A DNA stretch of 37,515 nucleotides, from NCBI GenBank assembly GCA_900319685.1, contig ONPI01000006.1, positions 1 through 37,515 of the forward strand. The letters are read 5' to 3'. The stretch is from an uncultured Bacteroidales bacterium (GTDB lineage Bacteria > Bacteroidota > Bacteroidia > Bacteroidales > UBA932). The position numbers were made by a program, and so were the translations under genes. Position 1 is the first letter of the stretch, and each line of letters opens with the position of its first letter. The notes under the pieces were generated by a model. The model did no database searches and was not told where the DNA came from. It saw only the letters and a program-made list of their open reading frames with translations. Shown piece by piece: positions 4,633 to 15,805 of this stretch.

Positions 4633-6060
4633 TTATCCCTGTTGTGCGATCATTCTGTTCGCAAGGTCAGTGACCTCGCGGGCAAGACCTTCCGCTTCTG
4701 CGATTGTCGGAGCTTCCGAATATATCCTGATGACAGGCTCCGTGTTCGACCTGCGCAGGTGGACCCATTTCCTGGCTGCCTCGAAGTCCACCTTGACTCC
4801 GTCTGTAGTGTCAATCCTCTCGTTGCGGAATTCATCCTTCATCTCCTCGAGGATCCTGTCGATCATCTTCGAATCACTCAGCTGGATCTTCCCCTTGGCG
4901 ATGTGATACTCCGGATAGGTCTTCTTCAACTCGCTGGCTTTCAACTTCTTCTGTGCAAGGTTGGAGAGGAAGAGAGCTACTCCGACCATCGCGTCGCGCC
5001 CGTAGTGCAGGGCAGGGAATATGACACCTCCGTTGCCTTCTCCGCCTATGAGAGCCCCTGTCTCCTTCATCTTCGTGGTCACGTTGACCTCGCCCACGGC
5101 GGAAGCATGGTACTTTCCTCCGAATTGCTCGGTCACATCCCGCAGTGCGCGGCTGCTGGAGAGATTTGAGCATGATACCGGCGCATCATGGCCGGGTTTC
5201 GCCGCATTCCTCTCGAATATGTAGGAAGCTACGCTTACGAGGGTATATTCCTCCACGAAAGGTTCTCCGTTCTCGCAGATGAAGGCAAGCCGGTCCACGT
5301 CCGGATCGACCGAGATGCCCAGGTCGGCCCCTGTACTGACGACGGTTTCACTCAGCGCGGTCAGGTTCTCCGGAAGCGGTTCCGGGTTGTGGGCGAAGTC
5401 TCCTGTCGGTTCGCAGTTGAGCTTGATGCATTCCACGCCCAGCCTCTCGAGAAGACGTGGCATGATGATGCCGCCGACAGAGTTGACGGCGTCCAGGCCG
5501 ACCTTGAACCGAGCTCCGGCGATGGCTTCCTTGTCCACCTCTTCCAGAGCCAGGACTGCATCCAGGTGCTTGTCGGTATAGTCTTGTTCCGTAACCTTGC
5601 CAAGGCAGTCGACACCGGTGAAATCGAATCTTTCTTCTTCCGCGGAGTCCAGGATAGCCTGGCCTTCGGCCGCAGTGAGGAATTCTCCCTTGTCATTCAG
5701 CAACTTGAGAGCATTCCACTGCCTCGGGTTGTGGGAGGCGGTCAGGATTATGCCTCCGTCGGCTCCGGCGAAAGTCACAGCCATCTCCGTGGTTGGGGTG
5801 GATGCCAGCCCGATCCGGACCACATCGACACCGCAGGCGATCAAGGTTCCGGTCACGAGGCTCTCGACCATCTCGCCGGATATCCTTGCATCCCTGCCCA
5901 CTACGACCTTGTACCTTGCTCCTTCCGGTTTCGGTTTCCTCAGGGGCAGGGTAGCGCAGTATGCGGCCGTGAACTTGACGACGTCAAGCGGGGAAAGCCC
6001 GTCACCAGGCTTCCCTCCGATGGTCCCGCGGATTCCCGAGATGGACTTGATGAGACTCAT
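4633..6060 (-). CDS. glmM: phosphoglucosamine mutase / phosphohexomutase
   Basis: A 475-residue alpha-D-phosphohexomutase. Motifs in order: the active phosphoserine loop TASHNP with Ser109, the Mg2+ loop DPDVDR (252-257), the sugar-binding loop GGEGNGG (339-345) and the phosphate-binding RRSNTEP (436-442). It most likely converts glucosamine-6-P to glucosamine-1-P for UDP-GlcNAc synthesis. Bacteroidetes proteins of this type are annotated GlmM, but phosphomannomutase activity cannot be excluded from sequence. The ATG is 4 bases after the stop of atpK and namZ follows after 1 base, so it is very probably co-transcribed with the V-type ATPase. The protein looks complete. Confidence 0.88.
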   Translation of the reverse strand: MSLIKSISGIRGTIGGKPGDGLSPLDVVKFTAAYCATLPLRKPKPEGARYKVVVGRDARISGEMVESLVTGTLIACGVDVVRIGLASTPTTEMAVTFAGADGGIILTASHNPRQWNALKLLNDKGEFLTAAEGQAILDSAEEERFDFTGVDCLGKVTEQDYTDKHLDAVLALEEVDKEAIAGARFKVGLDAVNSVGGIIMPRLLERLGVECIKLNCEPTGDFAHNPEPLPENLTALSETVVSTGADLGISVDPDVDRLAFICENGEPFVEEYTLVSVASYIFERNAAKPGHDAPVSCSNLSSSRALRDVTEQFGGKYHASAVGEVNVTTKMKETGALIGGEGNGGVIFPALHYGRDAMVGVALFLSNLAQKKLKASELKKTYPEYHIAKGKIQLSDSKMIDRILEEMKDEFRNERIDTTDGVKVDFEAARKWVHLRRSNTEPVIRIYSEAPTIAEAEGLAREVTDLANRMIAQQG

Positions 6061-6064
6061 CCGA

Positions 6065-8328
<2,264 letters not shown>

Positions 8329-8332
8329 CTTG

Positions 8333-8950
8333 TCAATCACGGCTTTCTTCCTCCATTTCTTCTTCGGCGGCATGACGTTCCTTCACAATCTTGGAGGAAG
8401 CCTTGCTGAGATTCTCTTCGTCTTCCATGTAACGCTTTATCTTGCGTATAGCCTCCCGGTAACCGGGGATCTGGACCTTTTCGTAAAGGTTCACTTTCTG
8501 GGTGGTCTTCTTGCGCTGGTAGTCCAGGATCTTCCGTTTCTCAAGATAGACCTGGGACTCGATTCCGAGCCGCGACAGATCCTTGAGTATCCTGACTCCG
8601 TCGAGGTACCAGGCCGGTTTGATGAAGGTATTGAAAGGCTTGATCTCGTAATGGATATCTCCCAGTTCCGGGCACTTGACACCTGCGACCTTGACTGTCC
8701 TCAGGTCGATGTCCGTGATGGAGACAAGTCCGGGCTCGAATTCGTTCCATAGGGGAGCGAGGTAGTCGTATCTCTTCTCCGCTTCGTCGAGTTCCCGGAT
8801 CAGCCTCTCGCTGGTGTCCTTCGCCTTGCGTACCTCCAACCTCAAGGCGCTCTCCTTGTTCTGTAATGTAGGGAGGGCACCCAGACGCATCTTCAGCTGT
8901 TTCTGAAGGTTGTTCAGCGCTGTCTTGTTATATTGGAACTTGATAGCCAT
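8333..8950 (-). CDS. atpD: V-type ATPase subunit D (central shaft)
   Basis: A 205-residue protein starting MAIKFQYNKTALNNLQKQLK, the typical start of V-type subunit D, which forms the antiparallel coiled-coil axle inside the A3B3 head. Long heptad-type helices occupy both ends (residues 5-65 and about 145-200), with a short globular part between them (LRTVKVAGVKCPELGDIHYEI), as expected. The C-terminus is unusually acidic (EEEMEEESRD). It sits between atpB (8 bases upstream) and atpI (4 bases downstream). The usual partner, subunit F, is not found in this operon. Confidence 0.9.
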   Translation of the reverse strand: MAIKFQYNKTALNNLQKQLKMRLGALPTLQNKESALRLEVRKAKDTSERLIRELDEAEKRYDYLAPLWNEFEPGLVSITDIDLRTVKVAGVKCPELGDIHYEIKPFNTFIKPAWYLDGVRILKDLSRLGIESQVYLEKRKILDYQRKKTTQKVNLYEKVQIPGYREAIRKIKRYMEDEENLSKASSKIVKERHAAEEEMEEESRD

Positions 8951-8958
8951 CGGGATTG

Positions 8959-10281
8959 TCAGCGACCTTTCCAGTATTTGTCAGTCAGTGATTGCTTGAT
9001 TCCGGTCTCAGCCTTGGTGAAGTACTTTCCGAAAAGTTCCCAGGCAGTGTCCAGCATCTCCGTGATCGTGATGTTGACGTCGATCGACAGGAGCCTCGTC
9101 GCATATTCCTTTGCGTATTCGAGACAGCGATGGTCGTAGTCGGAGAGGTCGAAACCGTTCTCCAGCTTCGTCTTCGCATTCTGGGCATCGGCATAGAGGC
9201 GTACTCCTGCGTTCATCACCTGGCTGTGGTCTTCCCTGGTCTTGATGTTCTGTACCCTCTGCTTGAGTCGGGAAAGGGAGCGGAACGGATCGATGATGAC
9301 CTTCCCGGAATCGGAGTCCGCACGGAGGAAGAGCTGTCCTTCTGTTATGTATCCGGTGTTGTCCGGAATAGCATGAGTGATGTCACCGTCGTTCAGGGTA
9401 GTGACGGCGATGATGGTGATCGATCCTTCGGTAGGCAGCTGCACGGCCTTTTCGTAAATCTTTGCGAGATCGGAATAAAGTGAACCCGGCATGGAGTCTT
9501 TCGAAGGAATCTGGTCCATTCGGTTGGACACGATGCAGAGCGCATCCGCATAGAGCGTCATGTCGGTAAGCAGTACAAGCACTTTCTCATTCTTGTCCAC
9601 TGCGAAATACTCGGCCGCTGTCAAGGCCATGTCCGGGATGAGGAGCCTCTCTACAGGAGGATCCTCCGTCGTGTTGACGAAGCAGATGATCCTGTCCAGG
9701 GCACCTGCGCTTTCGAATGCGTGGCGGAAGAACAGGTAGTCGTCGTTCGACAGTCCCATCCCTCCCAGGATGATCTTGTCCACGTCTGCCCTGAGGGCCA
9801 CATCCGCCATTACCTGGTTATACGGCTGGTCAGGGTCGGCGAAGAACGGAATCTTCTGCCCGGAGACGATGGTGTTGTTCAGGTCGATGCCCGCGATTCC
9901 GGTCGGGATGAGTTCCGACGGCTGGCGCCTCTTGTATGGATTGACCGAAGGTCCTCCGATCTCCCTCACCTCGCCTTCAACCTCCGGACCTCCGTCAATC
10001 GGGTTGCCGTATGCGTTGAAGAACCTTCCGGAAAGCTGCTCCGAAACCTTGAGGGTAGGAGGTTCGCCCAGGAAGGTGACTTCGGCATTGGTCGGGATTC
10101 CTTCCGTGCCGGAGAATACCTGCAGGGTCACCAGGTCACCCCTGGTCTTTACGACCTGTGCGAGTTTCCCGCCCACGACGGCGAGTTCTTCATTGGACAC
10201 TCCCTTGGCCCTCAGTGATACCGTAGCCTTGGTAATCGACTCGAGCCTGGTGTATATTCTTTGATATGCCTTAGTTGCCAT
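8959..10281 (-). CDS. atpB: V-type ATPase subunit B (regulatory, non-catalytic)
   Basis: A 440-residue B subunit of the A3B3 head. It has the beta-barrel N-terminal domain, then the RecA fold without a catalytic P-loop, as is normal for B. Family blocks include FFNAYGNPIDGGPE, RRQPSELIPTGIAGIDLNNTIVSGQ, LFLNTTEDPPVERLLIPD-type text (here CFVNTTEDPPVERLLIP), LVLLTDMTLYADALCIVSNR and SMPGSLYSDLAKIYEKA. Its ATG overlaps the end of atpA by 11 bases (10271-10281), favouring coupled translation of the two head subunits. The length is slightly under the archaeal average (about 460) and the protein looks complete. Confidence 0.93.
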   Translation of the reverse strand: MATKAYQRIYTRLESITKATVSLRAKGVSNEELAVVGGKLAQVVKTRGDLVTLQVFSGTEGIPTNAEVTFLGEPPTLKVSEQLSGRFFNAYGNPIDGGPEVEGEVREIGGPSVNPYKRRQPSELIPTGIAGIDLNNTIVSGQKIPFFADPDQPYNQVMADVALRADVDKIILGGMGLSNDDYLFFRHAFESAGALDRIICFVNTTEDPPVERLLIPDMALTAAEYFAVDKNEKVLVLLTDMTLYADALCIVSNRMDQIPSKDSMPGSLYSDLAKIYEKAVQLPTEGSITIIAVTTLNDGDITHAIPDNTGYITEGQLFLRADSDSGKVIIDPFRSLSRLKQRVQNIKTREDHSQVMNAGVRLYADAQNAKTKLENGFDLSDYDHRCLEYAKEYATRLLSIDVNITITEMLDTAWELFGKYFTKAETGIKQSLTDKYWKGR

Positions 10282-11980
10282 AGCCGTGGATCTTGTTGTC
10301 TATGATCTTTACGTATTCGTTGAATCCGTCGCTTTGGAACGCGGTGTAATTCATCTGCCGCAGGTCGTTGATGAGTTCCTTGAAGAACTCGCGGCACTTC
10401 TCGAAGTCATCGAACTCGAATTCGCGATGGCAGATGCTCAGGATGAGGTCGAGCATGTATTTCTGTCGTGCCATCGGGGTCAGGGCATCGACGGAGTCGA
10501 ATGCGTCCTGCTGCAGGAAAGCGAAGTCTATGAGTTCGGACTTCCAGAAACTCACGTGGTAGCTGACAGGTACTCCGTCGTCTCCCAGGATGTTGATCTG
10601 CTCGTTCGCCTCACGTCCCCTGCGGAGGATGTTCTTGGCGTTCAGCACCTTCTTGACCCATCCCTTTTCGACATTCTCGTCGAGGTTCGGGTTGACGGCC
10701 GGGTATCTCTTCTGGTCGGCACGGTTCTGCTCGAGGCCGTAGAAGCACCTGGCGGCCTTCTTGGTCGATTCTGTGACCGGCTCCTTGAGGTTACCGCCGG
10801 CAGGGGAGACCGTACCGATGAAGGTGATGGCGCCGGTCTTGCCGTTGTTCAGGACTACCATTCCGGCCCTTGAATAGAAGTTCGATATGATTGCAGAAAG
10901 GTCAACCGGGAAGGCGTCGGCTCCAGGAAGTTCCTCCATTCGGTTGGACATCTCCCTGAGGGCCTGGGCCCATCTTGAGGTAGAGTCTGCCAGGAGGAGG
11001 CATTTCAGCCCCATCGCACGGTAATATTCGCAGATGGTCATTGCGGTATAGACTGAAGCCTCTCGGGCAGCCACCGGCATGTTGGAAGTGTTGCAGATGA
11101 TGGTGGTACGCTCCATCAGGTGCCTGCCGGTGTGCGGATCGATGAGTTCCGGGAATTCCGTGAATATCTCCACGACCTCGTTCGCACGCTCACCGCAGGC
11201 TGCCATGACGATGATGTCCGCTTCTCCCTGCTTGGCTATCGCGTGCTGCAACACGGTCTTGCCGCAACCGAAAGGTCCAGGGATGAAGCCGGTCCCTCCT
11301 TCGGCAATCGGATTGAAGGTGTCGATGCACCGAACTCCCGTCTCCATGATCCTCTGAGGCCTCGGTTTCTCCTTGTACGCCTTTACGGCGACCTTCACCG
11401 GCCATCTCTGGGTCATGGTGACTTCATGCTCGCTGCCGTCTTCTCCGACAAGTACCGCCACGACAGTGTCGATGTTGTACTGTCCTTCCGGTATGATCTT
11501 CTTTACCGTATATTTGCCCTTGAAGGAGAAAGGCACCATGATCTTGTGTGGCAGCCATCCTTCCTTTACCTCACCGAGCCATCCTGCGGCCTCTACCACG
11601 TCGCCTTCCTTCGCAATCGGAGTGAAATCCCAGAGTTTCCCATGGTCGAGCGGGTCGGTATATTCCCCTCTCTTCAGGAAGACAGTCTGCATCGTGGCCA
11701 GATTGTTCTGGAGACCATCGTAAACGCTGGAGAGAAGACCCGGCCCCAGGGTGACTTCGAGCATCCTGCCCAGGAATTCCACCTGGTCTCCGTTCTTCAG
11801 TCCGCGTGTGCTTTCGAACACCTGGACGGAAGCCCTGTCTCCGTTCACCTTGATGACCTCTGCGAGAAGCGGAGTCCCGCCAAGGGTGATGTAGCAGAGT
11901 TCGTTCTCCGCGACAGGCCCGTCGACTTGGACCGTCACGAGGTTCGAGACAATACCGGTAACTGTACCTTTGGTTTTCAT
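10271..11980 (-). CDS. atpA: V-type ATPase subunit A (catalytic)
   Basis: A 569-residue catalytic subunit. The N-terminal barrel is followed by the non-homologous insert typical of V-type A (about 110-200), then the P-loop GPFGCGKT (235-242, Lys241), Walker-B-type LLLADSTSRWAQALREMSNR with the arginine-rich contact region, and SRAGMV. Seen in context it hydrolyses ATP at the A/B interface to drive ion transport, or makes ATP if run in reverse. It follows the DUF2764 gene by 14 bases and overlaps atpB. The sequence is well conserved and shows no lesions. Confidence 0.95.
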   Translation of the reverse strand: MKTKGTVTGIVSNLVTVQVDGPVAENELCYITLGGTPLLAEVIKVNGDRASVQVFESTRGLKNGDQVEFLGRMLEVTLGPGLLSSVYDGLQNNLATMQTVFLKRGEYTDPLDHGKLWDFTPIAKEGDVVEAAGWLGEVKEGWLPHKIMVPFSFKGKYTVKKIIPEGQYNIDTVVAVLVGEDGSEHEVTMTQRWPVKVAVKAYKEKPRPQRIMETGVRCIDTFNPIAEGGTGFIPGPFGCGKTVLQHAIAKQGEADIIVMAACGERANEVVEIFTEFPELIDPHTGRHLMERTTIICNTSNMPVAAREASVYTAMTICEYYRAMGLKCLLLADSTSRWAQALREMSNRMEELPGADAFPVDLSAIISNFYSRAGMVVLNNGKTGAITFIGTVSPAGGNLKEPVTESTKKAARCFYGLEQNRADQKRYPAVNPNLDENVEKGWVKKVLNAKNILRRGREANEQINILGDDGVPVSYHVSFWKSELIDFAFLQQDAFDSVDALTPMARQKYMLDLILSICHREFEFDDFEKCREFFKELINDLRQMNYTAFQSDGFNEYVKIIDNKIHGYGN

Positions 11981-11994
11981 ATCATGTTATTGTG

Positions 11995-12603
11995 TTAATC
12001 TTTCGGGGCGACATAATTGACGCCTTTGAACGTGCCTCTGACTTCATCGACCAGCGACCTGAACATATCCCGTCCGGTTTCCTCGTCAAGCGAGAACCAC
12101 CGGTCGATGATGCGCAGCTTTGCCAGGAATGCAAGGATAGCGTCTATGTCGAAATAGTTGAACAGGCTGAGTTCGGATATCTTCGTCCACATCAAGTCAT
12201 CCAGGGCTCTTTCGCGGCCCAGGAGGTCGTCCGTGGCGAGAATGCCCTCGAGCCTGGCGGCTTCCGGAAAATCTCCGGCAGGGAGGTCGATGGTGTCCTC
12301 GCCGGCTTTCCTTCCGAAAGCCTTGTTGAGGAAACGCGCCTTTGCGTTGCGGACGTTCAGGTCGAAGGTAAAGTAATTGCGGATGAAAGCGTTGCCGTGG
12401 CTGAGTGCGGCCTGGTAGAATCCTCGGTCCAGGTTCTCGTCCTTGAAACCGTCCAGGAGCGCATCCACGGTTTTCTTGTCGGCATCATCCAGCTGGGATT
12501 TTATCCAGTCCAGCCAGGTACCGAAAGAGGCATTCTCCTTGAATCTCCAGTCCCGGGAAAGGGCTGGCAGCGAGGAAATGATATATTCGTAGTTGCGGCT
12601 CAT
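11995..12603 (-). CDS. DUF2764 protein, V-type ATPase-associated (likely C-subunit position)
   Basis: A 202-residue all-helical protein starting MSRNYEYIISSLPALSRDW, characteristic of DUF2764, a family found inside bacterial V-type ATPase operons. It lies between atpE and atpA, where subunit C (the socket joining the central shaft to the K ring) is encoded in other V/A-type operons. Since no C-like gene is otherwise present, DUF2764 may fill that role; this is an inference from position and helical content. The start is ATG 12603-12601, which shares one base with the atpE TGA. A GTG codon just before it, at 12606, is a less likely start. Confidence 0.85.
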   Translation of the reverse strand: MSRNYEYIISSLPALSRDWRFKENASFGTWLDWIKSQLDDADKKTVDALLDGFKDENLDRGFYQAALSHGNAFIRNYFTFDLNVRNAKARFLNKAFGRKAGEDTIDLPAGDFPEAARLEGILATDDLLGRERALDDLMWTKISELSLFNYFDIDAILAFLAKLRIIDRWFSLDEETGRDMFRSLVDEVRGTFKGVNYVAPKD

Positions 12604-13211
12604 CACTCTCCGAAGAGGATCTTGCGGGTGGCAGGCCTCAGGTATTCACAGATGAGGTCCTTGAAAGTCTCGTCGGTGAGGCTGATGAAATACGATCCGT
12701 CCTTGGGACCGATCCTGAAGCCACCGCTGATGTTCTTGGAGAACGATGCGTCGATCCCGCTTCCCAGGATCCTGGAAAGCTCTCCGCTGACGAAAGGCTC
12801 GAGTTCCTTGCGCAGACTCTCGGGAAGTATCATGCCGAGGTCGGCGGACTCCTGTGTGCTGAACTTCTGGGCTACGGTACGGATGATCTCCTTGATGAAA
12901 TCCGCGGAAGAAAGGGCGGAAGCGACCTGCTTCCCTGTCATTCCCTTGACCATGAGGTTCTCGATGTCCTTCCTGGTGGCCTGGATGCTCTGGGCAGCGG
13001 CCATCTTGACATCTCCTTCAACCTTGGCCTTCAAGTCTTCGGCTTCTGCTCCGGCTGCCTTGAGGATAGCCTCTGCTTGCTTGCGGGCATCCTCGATGAT
13101 CTGCGTGGCCTTTTCATTAGCCTTGGCGAGAATGGCTTCTCCTTCTTCCTTTCCCTTGGACAGACCTTCTTTGTAAAGCTTGTCTGTCAGTTCCTGAAGT
13201 TTGTTTTCCAT
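12603..13211 (-). CDS. atpE: V-type ATPase subunit E (peripheral stalk)
   Basis: A 202-residue subunit E. The N-terminal half is a long Ala/Glu/Lys-rich helix (residues 1-85) that would run along the stator, and the C-terminal half is an alpha/beta domain containing GGFRIGPKDGSYFISL, typical of E subunits that cap the head. It is the first gene of the operon, 31 bases after the promoter -7 box. Its helical partner subunit (G/H type) is not visible in the window, so E may pair with itself, with DUF2764, or with an unlinked partner. Confidence 0.88.
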   Translation of the reverse strand: MENKLQELTDKLYKEGLSKGKEEGEAILAKANEKATQIIEDARKQAEAILKAAGAEAEDLKAKVEGDVKMAAAQSIQATRKDIENLMVKGMTGKQVASALSSADFIKEIIRTVAQKFSTQESADLGMILPESLRKELEPFVSGELSRILGSGIDASFSKNISGGFRIGPKDGSYFISLTDETFKDLICEYLRPATRKILFGE

Positions 13212-13242
13212 TTATGTGATTGACTATTGTTTCCTATCTGAC

Positions 13243-13273
13243 AAATATAATGAAAACGACCGTTCCTGTCAAT
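13243..13273 (-). promoter_or_regulatory. promoter of the V-type ATPase operon
   Basis: Minus strand TTG (13273-13271), 20 bases, TATATTTG (13250-13243): an exact consensus match. It begins 14 bases after the oadB stop. There is no terminator between the two operons, so read-through from the decarboxylase operon is also possible. Confidence 0.75.
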
Positions 13274-13286
13274 ACTCTCCGGAATA

Positions 13287-14429
13287 TCATCCAAGGAAAC
13301 CGAGCAGGATACCGGCGGCAACTGCAGAGCCGATTACACCGGCGACGTTCGGACCCATTGCATGCATGAGGAGGTGGTTGTCAGGGTCGGATTCCCGTCC
13401 GACGGTTTCGGAGACGCGGGCGCTGTCCGGTACAGCGGAGACTCCGGCGTTTCCGATCAGCGGGTTGATCTTCCGGTCTCCCTTGAGGAACAGGTTCCAG
13501 AACTTCACGAAGAGCACACCGCATGTGGTGGCGATCACGAAGGACAGGAGTCCGAGCAGGAAGATCTTGATGGAATTGCCCGTGAGGAACTTGTCGGCCT
13601 GGGTGGAAGCACCGACCGTAAGTCCGATCAGGATCGTCACGACGTCGATCAGCGGACCCCTTGCCGTCTCAGCCAGGCGGCGGGTCACCCCGCTCTCCTT
13701 CAAGAGGTTACCGAAGAACAACATGCCCAGGAGCGGAAGACCGGAAGGTACGATGAACGCCGTGAGAAGGAAGCCTACGATCGGGAATATGATCTTTTCC
13801 TTCTGGCTGACCTGGCGCGGCTTAGGCATCCTGATCAGACGTTCTTCCTTAGTTGTCAGCGCAAGCATTATCGGCCTCTGGATCACAGGGACCAGGGCCA
13901 TGTAGGAATATGCGCTCACGGCAATGGCTCCCATCAGGTCCGGGGCAAGTTTCGAGGACAGGAAAATGGCCGTAGGGCCGTCGGCGCCTCCGATGATGCC
14001 TATTGCTCCCGCCTGGTTGGGATCGAATCCAAAGGCCAGGGCGAGGAGATAGGCTCCGAATATTCCCATCTGTGCGGCGGCTCCGATCAGAAGCAGCCGA
14101 GGCTGGGAGATCAGTGCGGAAAAATCCGTCATCGCTCCGATCCCCAGGAAGATAAGTGGAGGATACCATCCTTGCTTGACTCCCTGGTACAGGGTGTTGA
14201 GGACAGACCCGTCCTCATAGACTCCGATGTTAAGTCCAGGGAACATCGGGATATTTCCGATGATCATTCCGAATCCGATCGGGACGAGGAGTAGCGGCTC
14301 CCACTCTTTCTTTATTGCGATGGTGATAAAGACGACTCCGATGAGGATCATCGCCAGGTTCTGCCATGTACAGTTGGCGAAACCCGTGAAGAACCAGAAT
14401 TGCTTCAGGCTTTCAATGATCGTATTCAT
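13287..14429 (-). CDS. oadB: sodium-translocating decarboxylase beta subunit (OadB/MmdB type)
   Basis: A 380-residue integral membrane protein with nine or more helices that decarboxylates carboxybiotin and pumps Na+ outward. The key block IIGGADGPTAIF carries Asp150, equivalent to the Asp203 Na+ and proton ligand of Klebsiella OadB, followed by SAYSYMALVP with the conserved tyrosine and, near the end, HAMGPNVAGVIGSA with the conserved Asn361. OadB, MmdB and GcdB cannot be separated by sequence alone; the mmdA neighbour favours methylmalonyl-CoA as substrate. It is the last gene of the operon, 4 bases after mmdC. Confidence 0.92.
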   Translation of the reverse strand: MNTIIESLKQFWFFTGFANCTWQNLAMILIGVVFITIAIKKEWEPLLLVPIGFGMIIGNIPMFPGLNIGVYEDGSVLNTLYQGVKQGWYPPLIFLGIGAMTDFSALISQPRLLLIGAAAQMGIFGAYLLALAFGFDPNQAGAIGIIGGADGPTAIFLSSKLAPDLMGAIAVSAYSYMALVPVIQRPIMLALTTKEERLIRMPKPRQVSQKEKIIFPIVGFLLTAFIVPSGLPLLGMLFFGNLLKESGVTRRLAETARGPLIDVVTILIGLTVGASTQADKFLTGNSIKIFLLGLLSFVIATTCGVLFVKFWNLFLKGDRKINPLIGNAGVSAVPDSARVSETVGRESDPDNHLLMHAMGPNVAGVIGSAVAAGILLGFLG

Positions 14430-14433
14430 CCCG

Positions 14434-14877
14434 TCAGGCGATCTTAACGATTTCTGTACCCTCGAGGACTGAGTCGCCCTTGTTGACGAGTACGGCGGTT
14501 ACCGTTCCGTCTGAAGAGGCCTGGATTTCGTTCTCCATCTTCATGGCCTCGATCACGGCCACCTTCTGGCCTGCCTTGACAGCCTGGCCTTCTTTCACGG
14601 AGACTTCGATGATGACTCCCGGCAGCGGGGATGTGATAGCCTTGCCTGCACCTGCAGGGGCCGGAGCAGGTTTTGCCGGAGCAGCTGCAGGGGCATCCTG
14701 CCTGGCTTGGGCAGCCGGATTCGCTGTAGCTGCCGGAGCGGCTGGAGTTGCAGGGGCATTCTCCATTTCAACCTTGTAAGCAGCCCCGTTCACGGTGACA
14801 TCGGCAAGGTTCCCTTCTACGGAATTGATCTCGACATTGTATTCGTTGCCGTTGATCCTGAATTTGTAAGTCTTCAT
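14434..14877 (-). CDS. mmdC: biotin carrier protein of the decarboxylase complex
   Basis: A 147-residue protein with a short N-terminal domain (1-45), a long flexible Ala/Pro linker (about 44-78) and a C-terminal biotinyl domain with the canonical EAMKMEN motif (about 110-116), whose lysine is biotinylated. The linker lets the biotin swing between the carboxyltransferase MmdA and the membrane subunit OadB. It is separated from the oadG stop by 15 bases and from oadB by 4 bases. The length is usual for Bacteroidetes members, and the low-complexity linker is normal for the family. Confidence 0.93.
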   Translation of the reverse strand: MKTYKFRINGNEYNVEINSVEGNLADVTVNGAAYKVEMENAPATPAAPAATANPAAQARQDAPAAAPAKPAPAPAGAGKAITSPLPGVIIEVSVKEGQAVKAGQKVAVIEAMKMENEIQASSDGTVTAVLVNKGDSVLEGTEIVKIA

Positions 14878-14892
14878 ATGCTATATTCTTTA

Positions 14893-15801
14893 TTATCTTG
14901 GTAATTGTCTGAAATTCTGGGTCTTGTCGTTCCAGTTCCCGTTTTGGGAAGGAACGATGGTGATGAAGAAGCTCTCGGCATCATGGACTCCCGTCCCCAG
15001 GTAGTCGTCGAGAGCCAGGGCGATGGCAGCATATACCTCTTCTCCGAGCTCCTGCTGCAAGGCCATCGATATCGCCGCTGCGATTTCATCAGTCACTTTC
15101 TTCCCGGCCTTTGGTGCCGGAGCCTCCTTGCTCCTCTTGTTCCATTTGCCGATCCATCCGAAGATGAAGGCCAGGATCAGCAAGGCCGAGAATACCACCA
15201 TGACCGAGATCAGGGTCAAGACCCATCCGTGCGGATCCTTTTCCTTGATGACCTCGCTTTTGGTCTTTGCATCGACATCGCCGTTATAGGCCCCGGGACT
15301 CGGCTTGCCGTTGACCCTGACTTCGAAGTCCATCTCCTTGATCCCTACCGGAACCTTGGCGACCGACTGGTCGGCAGGAAGCCCTGCGGGGATCTCCATT
15401 TGGTCTATGATGGTCCTGCCGTCGTTGCTGACCAGATATACGGTCTCGCCCTTTTCGACGGTGAAGTTGGTGTAATATGTTCCCTGTGAGGAGTTTCCGC
15501 TTGCATAGAAAACGACGCTCTGGCGGGGACCCACCTGCGTGCTCCTGTCAGATGAAGGAATATGGTATTTCTTCAGGTTAGAAGCGTCGTCGGAGAGGTA
15601 GCAGCCGCCGAACTTGACGGTTCCGTTGGAGTTGTTGAACAACTCGATCCATCCGTTCCTCTGGCCGAATCCGTCAACCAGGCCGGAGGTATTCTCGCAC
15701 AGGACTTCCCCTATCCTCAGGTCCGAGAGATTCTGCGCACCGGCTGAAAAGGCCGTCAGGCCTGCCAGCAAAGCAATTATGATAAATCTTGGGTGCTTCA
15801 T
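14893..15801 (-). CDS. oadG: OadG-family small membrane subunit with N-terminal lamin-tail domain
   Basis: A 302-residue protein: signal peptide 1-23 (ending FSAGAQ), an extracytoplasmic lamin-tail (LTD) beta domain at about 26-170 (LRIGEVLCENTSGLVDG, GWIELFNNSNGTV, CYLSDD), one membrane helix at 193-217, and a cytoplasmic OadG-like tail with EIAAAISMALQQ and HDAESFFITI. OadG/MmdD subunits hold the carboxyltransferase on the membrane subunit. The A-A-I-x-x-A-L helix motif occurs twice (about 241-251 and 258-268), which I would expect only once. The frame is open to 15861, but ATG 15801 gives a clean signal peptide and lies 4 bases after the mmdA stop. An LTD fused to OadG is a Bacteroidetes arrangement; the role of the outer domain is unknown. 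Confidence 0.85.
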   Translation of the reverse strand: MKHPRFIIIALLAGLTAFSAGAQNLSDLRIGEVLCENTSGLVDGFGQRNGWIELFNNSNGTVKFGGCYLSDDASNLKKYHIPSSDRSTQVGPRQSVVFYASGNSSQGTYYTNFTVEKGETVYLVSNDGRTIIDQMEIPAGLPADQSVAKVPVGIKEMDFEVRVNGKPSPGAYNGDVDAKTKSEVIKEKDPHGWVLTLISVMVVFSALLILAFIFGWIGKWNKRSKEAPAPKAGKKVTDEIAAAISMALQQELGEEVYAAIALALDDYLGTGVHDAESFFITIVPSQNGNWNDKTQNFRQLPR

Positions 15802-15805
15802 CACG

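Noticed and set aside
10021-10281. Loss of the P-loop in the V-ATPase B subunit as a defect
   Set aside because: B subunits of V/A-type ATPases are naturally non-catalytic and lack the canonical P-loop.
12604-12606. GTG as the start of the DUF2764 gene
   Set aside because: The next codon is ATG, which overlaps the atpE stop by one base, the common coupling arrangement; GTG adds only one residue.
11120-13176. Two long plus-strand frames opposite atpA and the DUF2764/atpE genes
   Set aside because: Both overlap fully conserved ATPase genes; codon bias of the minus strand explains the absence of stops.
14644-14745. GC-rich repetitive text inside mmdC
   Set aside because: It encodes the normal Ala/Pro swinging-arm linker of biotin carrier proteins, not a DNA repeat element.
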